Of a DNA stretch of 13,017 nucleotides, positions 6,109 through 12,856 are shown one piece after another. Numbering within the stretch: position 1 is the first letter of the stretch; every line of letters starts with the position of its first letter. The position numbers were made by a program, and so were the translations under genes. Where the stretch lies: assembly GCA_050181295.1 (NCBI GenBank), contig JBFXDI010000114.1, forward strand, positions 1 through 13,017, given 5' to 3'. The stretch is from JBFXDI01 sp050181295 (GTDB lineage Bacteria > Pseudomonadota > Alphaproteobacteria > Rhizobiales > Aestuariivirgaceae). Under the pieces are notes generated by a model that did not search any database, was not told where the DNA came from, and saw only the letters and a program-made list of their open reading frames with translations.

Positions 6109-7416
6109 ATGCTCGCTGACAAGGACCGCATCTTCCAGAATCTCTACGGCCTCCATGACTGGGGACTGAAAGGCGCGCGTGAGCGGGGTGCCTGGGACGG
6201 CACCAAGGCCATCATCGAGCGTGGCCGCGACGGCATCGTCACTGAGGTGAAGAACTCCGGCCTCCGCGGCCGTGGCGGCGCCGGCTTCCCGACCGGCCTC
6301 AAGTGGTCCTTCATGCCGAAGGAAGTGGGGCCGCGGCCTCACTACCTGGTCGTCAACGCGGACGAATCCGAGCCCGGCACCTGCAAGGACCGGGAAATCA
6401 TGCGGCACGACCCGCATCTTCTCGTGGAGGGCTGCCTGATCGCGGGCGCGGCCATGGCGGCGCATGTCGGCTACATCTATGTGCGCGGCGAGTTCATCCG
6501 CGAGCGCGAGCGTTTGCAGGCCGCCATCGATCAGGCCTATGAGGCAAAACTCATCGGCAGGAACAACATTCACGGCTGGGACTTCGACCTCTACGTCCAC
6601 CATGGCGCCGGCGCTTACATCTGCGGCGAGGAGACGGCGCTCCTCGAAAGCCTGGAAGGCAAGAAGGGTCAGCCCCGCATGAAGCCGCCGTTCCCGGCCA
6701 ATGTCGGGCTCTACGGCGCGCCGACCACCATCAACAACGTCGAATCGATCGCTGTCGTGCCCGACATCATGCGGCGCGGCGCCGCCTGGTTCGCCGGCAT
6801 GGGCCCCCAGAACAATGTCGGCACGAAGCTCTTCTGCATCTCGGGCCACGTGAACAAGCCCTGCAATGTGGAGGAGGTGATGGGCATCCCGTTCCGGGAG
6901 CTCATCGACCGCCACTGCGGTGGCATCCGCGGCGGCTGGGACAACCTGCTCGCGGTCATCCCGGGCGGATCGTCGGTGCCTTGCGTGCCGGCCGAGCAGA
7001 TCCGCGACTGCCAGATGGATTTCGATTCTCTCCGCGCGCTGAAATCCGGCCTCGGCACGGCCGCCGTCATTGTCATGGACAAGTCCACCGACATCGTGAG
7101 GGCCATCGCCCGCATCGCCTATTTCTACAAGCACGAGTCCTGCGGCCAGTGCACGCCCTGTCGGGAGGGCACGGGCTGGATGTGGCGTGTCCTGACGCGC
7201 ATGGCCGAGGGGGGGGCCGAGAAGCGTGAAATCGACATGCTGCTCGATGTGTCCTATCAGATCGAAGGGCACACGATCTGCGCGCTTGGCGATGCGGCGG
7301 CCTGGCCGGTGCAAGGGCTCATCCGCCACTTCCGGGGCGAGATCGAGAAGCGGATCGACCAATACAGCGCCAACCCCGATCTCGAGGGTTCGGTGCGCCT
7401 CGCGGCGGCGGAGTAG
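6109..7416 (+). CDS. nuoF: NADH-quinone oxidoreductase subunit F (51 kDa, FMN and NADH site)
   Basis: Predicted protein of 435 residues, the usual alphaproteobacterial length. NuoF oxidises NADH through bound FMN and passes electrons to [4Fe-4S] cluster N3 on the peripheral arm. The Gly-rich NADH/FMN loop GRGGAGFPTG is at residues 54-63, and the FMN motif NADESEPGT at 83-91. A second conserved block reads GAGAYICGEETALLESLEG. The N3 ligands are Cys345, Cys348, Cys351 (SCGQCTPCREGTGW) and Cys391 (HTICALGDAA). All are intact. The ATG at 6109 is preceded by AGGTGG (6094-6099) at a spacing of nine bases. It follows the small coiled-coil gene and is followed four bases after its stop by the pentapeptide-repeat gene, so the usual nuoF-nuoG adjacency is broken by two genes. 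Confidence 0.97.
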   Translation: MLADKDRIFQNLYGLHDWGLKGARERGAWDGTKAIIERGRDGIVTEVKNSGLRGRGGAGFPTGLKWSFMPKEVGPRPHYLVVNADESEPGTCKDREIMRHDPHLLVEGCLIAGAAMAAHVGYIYVRGEFIRERERLQAAIDQAYEAKLIGRNNIHGWDFDLYVHHGAGAYICGEETALLESLEGKKGQPRMKPPFPANVGLYGAPTTINNVESIAVVPDIMRRGAAWFAGMGPQNNVGTKLFCISGHVNKPCNVEEVMGIPFRELIDRHCGGIRGGWDNLLAVIPGGSSVPCVPAEQIRDCQMDFDSLRALKSGLGTAAVIVMDKSTDIVRAIARIAYFYKHESCGQCTPCREGTGWMWRVLTRMAEGGAEKREIDMLLDVSYQIEGHTICALGDAAAWPVQGLIRHFRGEIEKRIDQYSANPDLEGSVRLAAAE

Positions 7417-7420
7417 AGCC

Positions 7421-7735
7421 ATGGACCTGCACGACATCCGCGACCGGCTGGACGTCAAGAACGCGGTGGTCTCGAACTCCGTCTTCGACGACGTCAACCT
7501 GTCGAACACGCAGTTCACGAACATGAATATGTCCGTGTGCAAGGTATGCCGGGCCAATCTCAGCAACGCCAGGATCGAGGACGCCAACCTCTCGAACACG
7601 ATGTTCACGAATGTCAACATGAGCAACGTGAAGATCGAGAACGCGCAGCTTGCGGGAATGACGATCAACGGTGTGCGGGTGACGGATCTTTTCGCGGCCT
7701 ATGAGTCGAGACCCGCGCAGGAGCGAGCGTCATGA
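7421..7735 (+). CDS. Pentapeptide-repeat protein between nuoF and nuoG
   Basis: Predicted protein of 104 residues. Residues about 15-85 are pentapeptide-like repeats with Leu, Phe, Met, Ile or Val at every fifth position (NLSNT, QFTNM, NMSVC, NLSNA, RIEDA, NLSNT, MFTNV, NMSNV, KIENA, QLAGM), which fold as a right-handed quadrilateral beta-helix. About three coils fit, so it is short. Two copies of an 18-residue block (25-42 and 55-72) are offset by 30 residues, and the first contains Cys40-x2-Cys43. The C-terminal end, TINGVRVTDLFAAYE, is a frequent ending in this protein class. No signal peptide is seen. GGAG lies just upstream within the nuoF end, and the stop overlaps the next gene as ATGA. 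Some family members mimic DNA and bind gyrase, but nothing here indicates that. The ATG at 7421 is chosen since upstream frame lies inside nuoF. Confidence 0.85.
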   Translation: MDLHDIRDRLDVKNAVVSNSVFDDVNLSNTQFTNMNMSVCKVCRANLSNARIEDANLSNTMFTNVNMSNVKIENAQLAGMTINGVRVTDLFAAYESRPAQERAS

Positions 7736-8211
7736 CAGGCGCCGCACGCACGCATCTCGCGCAGCTCAATGTCGGCCGGCTGCGCTATCCTATGGATGAT
7801 CCGCGGCTGGCGGAGTTCATGGACAACCTTGACCGCGTGAATGCCCTCGCGGAGCGGATGCCGGGCTTCGTCTGGCGGCTTCAGGACGACGGCGGCAATG
7901 CCACCGCCTTCCGCATTAGCGACGATCCGCAGGTCATCGCCAACATGTCCGTCTGGGAAAACGCGCAGGCGCTCGAGACCTATGTATTCCAGACCCTGCA
8001 TGCGAAGTTCTACAAGCGCCGGGGTGACTGGTTCGAGCCCTTCGAGGGACCGCACCTCGTCTTCTGGTGGATCGAGGCCGGCCACCGGCCGACGCTCGCC
8101 GAAGCCGGTGCGCGCCTCCGCCACCTTGCCGACAACGGACCAACCAAGCATGCCTTTGGCTGGGCCGAGCTCATCGATATCGAGCGTTGGCGCAGCCAGC
8201 GTTGTGCGTAG
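7732..8211 (+). CDS. DUF3291 family protein
   Basis: Predicted protein of 159 residues that matches DUF3291 from memory of the family pattern: AQLNVGRLRYPMDDPRLAEFMDNL near the N-terminus, GFVWRLQDDGGNAT, NMSVWENAQALETYVFQT, then the aromatic block WFEPFEGPHLVFWWIEAGHRPTLAEA. The fold is expected to be a ferredoxin-like dimeric alpha/beta barrel, the architecture shared by antibiotic-biosynthesis monooxygenase and EthD-like proteins, and cytoplasmic. No biochemical activity is established for DUF3291, so a monooxygenase or small-molecule-binding role is only an analogy. The start ATG at 7732 overlaps the pentapeptide stop (ATGA), and AGGAG (about 7719-7723) lies eight bases upstream. nuoG follows 12 bases after its stop. 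Its composition matches the nuo genes. The tight coupling to the pentapeptide gene suggests the pair travels together. Confidence 0.88.
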   Translation: MTGAARTHLAQLNVGRLRYPMDDPRLAEFMDNLDRVNALAERMPGFVWRLQDDGGNATAFRISDDPQVIANMSVWENAQALETYVFQTLHAKFYKRRGDWFEPFEGPHLVFWWIEAGHRPTLAEAGARLRHLADNGPTKHAFGWAELIDIERWRSQRCA

Positions 8212-8223
8212 CGGAAAGCAAGC

Positions 8224-10314
8224 ATGCCCAAGCTCAGCATCGACGGTCAGATCCTGGAGGTCGACAACGGCACGACGCTGCTTCAGGCGTGCGAGGCGGC
8301 CGGCGCCGAGATTCCGCGCTTCTGCTACCACGAGCGCCTGTCGATCGCCGGCAACTGCCGCATGTGCCTCGTCGAGGTGAAGGGCATGCCGAAGCCACAG
8401 GCGTCCTGCGCGCTCTCCGTCAACGACCTGCGCCCCGGACCCAATGGCGAGCCGCCGGAAGTCTTCACGCGCACCGGCACGGTGAAGAAGGCGCGCGAAG
8501 GGGTGATGGAGTTCCTGCTCATCAACCACCCGCTCGACTGTCCGATCTGCGACCAGGGCGGGGAATGCGACCTGCAGGACCAGGCCATGGCCTACGGGAT
8601 CTCCAAGAACCGCTTTCATGAGAACAAGCGGGCGGTCGAGGACAAGTATATCGGCCCGCTGGTCAAGACGATCATGAACCGCTGCATCCAGTGCACGCGC
8701 TGCGTCCGCTTCTCGACCGAGGTGGGCGGCGTGGAGGAGCTGGGCGCCATCGGGCGCGGCGAGGATCTGGAGATCACGACCTATCTCGAAAAGGCCATGA
8801 CCTCGGAGCTGCAGGGCAATGTGATCGACCTTTGCCCGGTCGGCGCCCTGACATCGCGGCCCTATGCCTTCAAGGCGAGGCCCTGGGAGCTTCGCAAGAC
8901 GGAAACCATCGACGTCATGGACGCGGTGGGCTGCAATATCCGCCTCGACTCGCGCGATCGCGAGATCATGCGCGTCCTGCCGCGCCTCAACGAGGCCGTG
9001 AACGAGGAATGGATTTCCGACAAGGGCCGTTTCGTCTGGGACGGACTGAGGAGCCAGCGGCTCGACAGGCCCTATGTCCGGGTCGATGGCAGGTTGCGGG
9101 AAGCAAGCTGGCAGGAGGCCTTCGCGCGCGTCGCGGCGGCCTTCAAGGAGGCTGGCCCCGCGCGCTCCGCGGCGCTTGTCGGTGACCTCGCGGCCGTGGA
9201 GGAAACTTTTGCGCTGAAGTCGCTGATGGCGTCGCTCGGCGTTGCGAACATGGACTGCCGCGAGTCGCATTCGCGGCTCGGCGAGGTTGGTGGCCGCGCC
9301 GGCTATCTGTTCAACCCGACGATTGCCGGCATCGAGCGCGCGGACGCCATTCTGATCGTGGGTTCCAATCCGCGCCTCGAGGCGCCGGTGCTCAATGCAC
9401 GCATCCGCAAGGCATGGCGCGGGAAAGCCCTGCCGATCGCTGTCATCGGCGAACAGGCAGACCTCACCTACGACTATCGCCATCTGGGCGATGACCCCTC
9501 GGCGCTTGGCGGCCTCAAGGCAGGGCAGGACTTCTTCGACCTGCTGACCAAGGCTGAACGCCCGCTAGTTCTCGTCGGACAAGGCGCCATCGCTCGCCCC
9601 GATGGGCTCGCCGTCCTCTCCCATGCCGCCCGCCTCGCACAGGGCGTGGGGGCGATTGCGGAGGGCTGGAACGGCTTTGCGGTGCTTCACACCGCGGCCG
9701 CCCGCGTGGGCGCGCTCGATGTCCGGGCGCTCCCCGGCGAGGGCGGCAAGGCGACGGCGGATATTCTCGCCGCGGCCCGGAAAGGCGACATCGGCTTTGT
9801 GTATCTGCTGGGCGTCGATGAGATCGATATGGCCGAGCTCGGCAAAGCTTTCGTCGTCTACCAGGGAAGTCATGGCGACCGCGGCGCCCACCGCGCCGAC
9901 GTCGTCCTTCCCGGCGCGGCCTATTCGGAGAAGTCGGCGACTTACGTGAACACGGAGGGTCGACCCCAGTTGACCCGGCGCGCCATCTTCCCTCCGGGCG
10001 AGGCGCGCGAGGACTGGCGGATCCTGCGGGCGCTCTCCGAGCGTCTTGGGCAGACCTTGCCCTTCGACAGCCTGGAGGAGCTTCGCACGCGCCTCTACGA
10101 AGCCGTGCCCCATCTCGCGGAGCTGGAGGATATCGTCCCCGCCGACGCGGTTTCGCTCGCCGCCCTGGCCGATATCGGCGGCGAGCTTGGCGGCATCCCC
10201 TTTGCCTCGCCGGTCGGCGATTTCTATCTGACCAACCCGATCGCGCGCGCCTCGCGCATCATGGCCGAGTGCTCGGCGCTTCGGGCCGGCCGCAGGCTGG
10301 AGGCGGCGGAATGA
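8224..10314 (+). CDS. nuoG: NADH-quinone oxidoreductase subunit G (75 kDa)
   Basis: Predicted protein of 696 residues, normal for alphaproteobacteria and the mitochondrial 75-kDa subunit. It is the largest Fe-S subunit and carries electrons from NuoF toward NuoI. The N-terminal ferredoxin domain binds [2Fe-2S] N1b through Cys34, Cys45, Cys48 and Cys62. Cluster N5 has the His-Cys3 set His102, Cys106, Cys109, Cys115 (HPLDCPICDQGGEC). Cluster N4 uses Cys154, Cys157, Cys160 (CIQCTRC) and Cys204 (LCPVGALTSRP). The four-Cys motif for the extra N7 cluster found in E. coli-type NuoG is not seen. The remainder (about 220-696) is the molybdopterin-oxidoreductase-like domain without obvious cofactor ligands. 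The ATG at 8224 has GGAAAG (8213-8218) upstream. The stop overlaps the nuoH start as ATGA. Confidence 0.97.
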   Translation: MPKLSIDGQILEVDNGTTLLQACEAAGAEIPRFCYHERLSIAGNCRMCLVEVKGMPKPQASCALSVNDLRPGPNGEPPEVFTRTGTVKKAREGVMEFLLINHPLDCPICDQGGECDLQDQAMAYGISKNRFHENKRAVEDKYIGPLVKTIMNRCIQCTRCVRFSTEVGGVEELGAIGRGEDLEITTYLEKAMTSELQGNVIDLCPVGALTSRPYAFKARPWELRKTETIDVMDAVGCNIRLDSRDREIMRVLPRLNEAVNEEWISDKGRFVWDGLRSQRLDRPYVRVDGRLREASWQEAFARVAAAFKEAGPARSAALVGDLAAVEETFALKSLMASLGVANMDCRESHSRLGEVGGRAGYLFNPTIAGIERADAILIVGSNPRLEAPVLNARIRKAWRGKALPIAVIGEQADLTYDYRHLGDDPSALGGLKAGQDFFDLLTKAERPLVLVGQGAIARPDGLAVLSHAARLAQGVGAIAEGWNGFAVLHTAAARVGALDVRALPGEGGKATADILAAARKGDIGFVYLLGVDEIDMAELGKAFVVYQGSHGDRGAHRADVVLPGAAYSEKSATYVNTEGRPQLTRRAIFPPGEAREDWRILRALSERLGQTLPFDSLEELRTRLYEAVPHLAELEDIVPADAVSLAALADIGGELGGIPFASPVGDFYLTNPIARASRIMAECSALRAGRRLEAAE

Positions 10315-11345
10315 CGGAACTCGTCTGGACCGTCGGGATCATCGTCCTCCAGTCGGTGGCGCTGCTCGTCTCGCTGCTTCTGGTCGTGGCCTATCTCCTG
10401 CTCGCCGACCGCAAGGTCTGGGCGGCGGTGCAGATGCGGCGCGGGCCGAATGTCGTGGGTCCCTTCGGGCTCTTCCAGTCCTTCGCCGACCTGCTCAAGT
10501 TCGTGTTCAAGGAAGTCGTGATCCCCGACGGGGCCAACAAGGGCGTGTTCATGATCGCCCCGCTGGTCACCGCCTTCCTGGCGCTATCCGCCTGGGCGGT
10601 CGTGCCCATCTCGCAGAACTGGGTGGTCGCCGACATCAATGTCGGCATCCTCTATTTGTTCGCCATCTCCTCGCTCGGCGTCTACGGCGTCATCATGGGC
10701 GGCTGGGCGTCAAACTCGAAATACCCGTTCCTCGCTGCGCTCCGCTCCGCGGCCCAGATGGTCTCCTATGAGGTCTCCATCGGCTTCGTGATCGTGACGG
10801 TGCTGCTCTGCGCCGGAAGCCTGAACCTCTCCGAGATCGTGATGAGCCAGCGCACCGGCCTAGGCACTGCGCTCGGACTTCCCGGATCCTTCCTCGACTG
10901 GTACTGGCTGCCGCTCCTGCCGATGTTCGTCATCTTCTTCGTCTCGGCGCTGGCGGAGACGAACCGCCCGCCCTTCGACCTGACCGAGGCGGAATCGGAG
11001 CTCGTCGCGGGCTACATGGTCGAATATTCGTCCACGCCCTACCTGCTCTTCATGCTGGGCGAGTACGTGGCCATCACCACCATGTGCGCGCTGACCACCA
11101 TCCTCTTCCTCGGCGGCTGGCTGCCGCCTCTCGATTTCGCGCCCTTCACGTGGGTGCCGGGCATCGTCTGGTTCCTGGCAAAACTCTGCTTCGTCTTCTT
11201 CATGTTCGCCATGGTGAAGGCCTTCGTGCCACGCTACCGCTACGACCAGCTCATGCGGCTGGGCTGGAAGGTGTTCCTGCCCATCTCGCTCTTCTGGGTG
11301 GCGGCCACGGCCGGCGTGCTTGTGCTCTTCGACGCGGCGCCATGA
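10311..11345 (+). CDS. nuoH: NADH-quinone oxidoreductase subunit H
   Basis: Predicted protein of 344 residues with about eight transmembrane helices. NuoH (ND1 homologue) joins the peripheral and membrane arms and lines the quinone access channel. Recognisable blocks are LLADRKVWAAVQMRRGPNVV, GPFGLFQSFADLLKFVFKE, the acidic loop AETNRPPFDLTEAESELVAG and YMVEYSS, and near the C-terminus FVPRYRYDQLMRLGWK. These hold the conserved charged residues that couple quinone chemistry to proton movement. The ATG at 10311 overlaps the nuoG stop by four bases, with GGAGG (10299-10303) seven bases upstream. It is followed 12 bases later by an 81-aa membrane protein instead of nuoI. Confidence 0.97.
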   Translation: MTELVWTVGIIVLQSVALLVSLLLVVAYLLLADRKVWAAVQMRRGPNVVGPFGLFQSFADLLKFVFKEVVIPDGANKGVFMIAPLVTAFLALSAWAVVPISQNWVVADINVGILYLFAISSLGVYGVIMGGWASNSKYPFLAALRSAAQMVSYEVSIGFVIVTVLLCAGSLNLSEIVMSQRTGLGTALGLPGSFLDWYWLPLLPMFVIFFVSALAETNRPPFDLTEAESELVAGYMVEYSSTPYLLFMLGEYVAITTMCALTTILFLGGWLPPLDFAPFTWVPGIVWFLAKLCFVFFMFAMVKAFVPRYRYDQLMRLGWKVFLPISLFWVAATAGVLVLFDAAP

Positions 11346-11357
11346 TGGAGGCGGGTC

Positions 11358-11603
11358 ATGGAATTCAGCTACTACAGCCTGCTTGGTGGATTGGGGATGC
11401 TGGTCATCGGCGTGCTCGATTATGCGCTGCTGCGCGCCGTCATCTATCCACTGCTTCGCCAGCGCTTCGAGGAAGGCAAGGCCCAGGGGCGGGTCGGCAT
11501 GGAGCCGAACGCCGTCATGAATATGCTGAAGCTCACCAATTTCATCGTGCTCCCGGTGCTGGGCCTCTTGCTCGGCGACCAGGTGCTGAAACCGTTCTTC
11601 TAG
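11358..11603 (+). CDS. Small two-helix membrane protein between nuoH and nuoI
   Basis: Predicted protein of 81 residues that I cannot assign to a named family. Two hydrophobic segments are visible, at residues about 8-30 (LLGGLGMLVIGVLDYALLRAV) and 59-73, joined by a basic loop (LRQRFEEGKAQGR) that would face the cytoplasm by the positive-inside rule. An Asp at position 21 sits in the middle of the first helix, and the product ends in PFF. The ATG at 11358 has a strong GGAGG (11347-11351) six bases upstream. The gap to nuoH is 12 bases and to nuoI 16 bases. GC looks like that of the nuo genes. Position between two subunits that sit at the arm junction, and the membrane topology, make an accessory subunit or assembly helper an attractive inference, but nothing in the sequence proves it. 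Confidence 0.82.
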   Translation: MEFSYYSLLGGLGMLVIGVLDYALLRAVIYPLLRQRFEEGKAQGRVGMEPNAVMNMLKLTNFIVLPVLGLLLGDQVLKPFF

Positions 11604-11619
11604 CTTCGCGAGACAGGTC

Positions 11620-12108
11620 ATGCGTCTAGCACAGGCTGCCCGGTCGCTGTTCCTCAAGGAGTTCCTGCAGGCTTTCGCGCTCTCCATGCGCTACCTGTTC
11701 GCGCCCAAGGCGACGGTCGACTATCCCTTCGAGAAGGGTCCGCTGTCGCCCCGCTTTCGCGGCGAGCATGCGTTGCGCCGTTACCCAAACGGGGAGGAGC
11801 GCTGCATCGCCTGCAAGCTCTGCGAGGCCATCTGCCCCGCGCAGGCCATCACCATCGAGGCGGGGCCGCGCCGCAACGACGGCACGCGCCGCACCACCCG
11901 CTACGACATCGACATGGTGAAGTGCATCTATTGCGGCTTCTGCCAGGAAGCCTGTCCGGTGGACGCTATCGTCGAGGGGCCTAACTTCGAGTTCGCCACC
12001 GAGACGCGCGAGGAACTGCTTTTCGACAAGGCGAAGCTGCTTGCCAATGGCGACCGCTGGGAGCGCGAGATCGCCAACAACATTGCGCTCGACGCGCCGT
12101 ACCGCTAG
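11620..12108 (+). CDS. nuoI: NADH-quinone oxidoreductase subunit I (23 kDa, clusters N6a and N6b)
   Basis: Predicted protein of 162 residues, typical for the alphaproteobacterial and mitochondrial TYKY-type subunit. It carries two [4Fe-4S] clusters that hand electrons from NuoG to NuoB. The two ferredoxin motifs are CIACKLCEAICP (Cys62, 65, 68, 72) and CIYCGFCQEACP (Cys102, 105, 108, 112), both complete. An amphipathic N-terminal helix (about residues 5-27) associates with the membrane surface in this family. The C-terminal part, EFATETREELLFDKAKLLANGDRWE, is characteristic. The ATG at 11620 has only AGG close upstream, so initiation may rely on coupling to the preceding small membrane-protein gene. 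Its TAG stop is part of the palindromic repeat that follows. Confidence 0.97.
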   Translation: MRLAQAARSLFLKEFLQAFALSMRYLFAPKATVDYPFEKGPLSPRFRGEHALRRYPNGEERCIACKLCEAICPAQAITIEAGPRRNDGTRRTTRYDIDMVKCIYCGFCQEACPVDAIVEGPNFEFATETREELLFDKAKLLANGDRWEREIANNIALDAPYR

Positions 12109-12158
12109 AGCATGATGCCGAAAAGTGTGAAGCGGTTTTCGGGTCACATCATGTGCTA
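12106..12158. repeat. Rhizobial-type intergenic palindromic repeat, first hairpin unit
   Basis: The left arm TAGAGCATGATG (12106-12117) pairs with CATCATGTGCTA (12147-12158) at 10 of 12 positions. Inside it, CCGAAAA (12118-12124) pairs perfectly with TTTTCGG (12136-12142), leaving an 11-base loop. From memory, elements with the core GCATGATNCCGAAAAGTG...CGGTTTTCGG are scattered in large numbers between genes of Rhizobiales genomes. The unit starts on the nuoI stop codon. It has no coding potential. Confidence 0.8.
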
Positions 12159-12169
12159 CTCCATTGGAA

Positions 12170-12220
12170 TAGATCACGTTTATGAGTTTGGGCGATTCGC
12201 CCAAAGCTCATCGTGATCTA
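12170..12220. repeat. Long near-perfect hairpin, second unit of the composite repeat
   Basis: An outer stem TAGATCACG (12170-12178) pairs with CGTGATCTA (12212-12220). ATGAG (12182-12186) pairs with CTCAT (12207-12211), and TTTGGGCG (12187-12194) with CGCCCAAA (12198-12205) around the loop ATT. That is 22 base pairs interrupted only by a three-base bulge on the left and one base on the right. No T-tract follows, so it is not a classical intrinsic terminator. In RNA it would be a stable structure between nuoI and nuoJ and could protect or process the message. That role is inferred. Confidence 0.8.
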
Positions 12221-12244
12221 GCGCGAGCGTAGCAGGGGACATTC

Positions 12245-12856
12245 ATGGCGATCACCGCCTTGTTCTTCTATCTCTTCTCGGCCGTGGCGGTTGCCTCGGG
12301 CGTGATGGTGATCGCCGCCCGCAATCCAGTGCATTCGGTGCTGTTCCTGATCCTCGCCTTCTTCAACGCGGCTGGCCTCTTCATCCTCTTGGGCGCCGAG
12401 TTCCTGGCGATGATCCTCGTCGTCGTCTATGTGGGCGCCGTCGCGGTGCTGTTCCTGTTCGTGGTGATGATGCTCGACGTCGACTTCGCCGAGCTCCGCC
12501 AGGGCATGCTGAACTACCTTCCGGTTGGCGCGACCATCGGCCTTGTGCTGCTCGTCGAGCTGGCGTTGGTGCTCGGCACCTGGTCTGTCGCGCCGGGTTC
12601 CATGACGCTTGCCGCGCCCCCTCCGGCCACACCGGGCATCACCAACACCGAGGCGCTGGGGCTCATCCTCTACACCCGCTACATCTACTACTTCCAGGCT
12701 GCGGGGCTCGTGCTGCTCGTGGCGATGATCGGTGCCATCGTGCTGACGCTGCGCCACAAGGAAGGCGTCAAGCGACAGGATATCACGGCCCAGGTCGCGC
12801 GCACGCCCGCCACCGCTATCGAGGTCCGCAAGGTCAAGCCGGGGCAGGGGATATGA
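12245..12856 (+). CDS. nuoJ: NADH-quinone oxidoreductase subunit J
   Basis: Predicted protein of 203 residues with five transmembrane helices, at about residues 3-25, 30-50, 53-77, 92-112 and 148-170. NuoJ (ND6 homologue) is a membrane-arm subunit between NuoH/NuoA and NuoK. The third helix has the most conserved family segment, VYVGAVAVLFLFVVMML, where complex I structures show a pi-bulge that moves during turnover. The cytoplasmic or C-terminal tail after about 172 is hydrophilic (HKEGVKRQD). The ATG at 12245 has AGGGGA (12234-12239) five bases upstream. It is the first gene after the palindromic repeat and the only internal nuo gene not within about 25 bases of its predecessor. The stop overlaps the nuoK start as ATGA. 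Confidence 0.96.
   Translation: MAITALFFYLFSAVAVASGVMVIAARNPVHSVLFLILAFFNAAGLFILLGAEFLAMILVVVYVGAVAVLFLFVVMMLDVDFAELRQGMLNYLPVGATIGLVLLVELALVLGTWSVAPGSMTLAAPPPATPGITNTEALGLILYTRYIYYFQAAGLVLLVAMIGAIVLTLRHKEGVKRQDITAQVARTPATAIEVRKVKPGQGI

Noticed and set aside
7699..9483. A minus-strand open frame of nearly 600 codons opposite DUF3291 and nuoG
   Set aside because: GC-rich coding DNA often leaves long open frames on the other strand. The translation is low-complexity (Arg/Ala/His rich) without motifs, while the + strand holds nuoG with all its Fe-S ligands.
12170..12220. Rho-independent terminator between nuoI and nuoJ
   Set aside because: The hairpin is strong but is followed by GCGCGAGCG, not a T-tract, and nuoJ-K must be expressed downstream. 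It fits a repeat element better.
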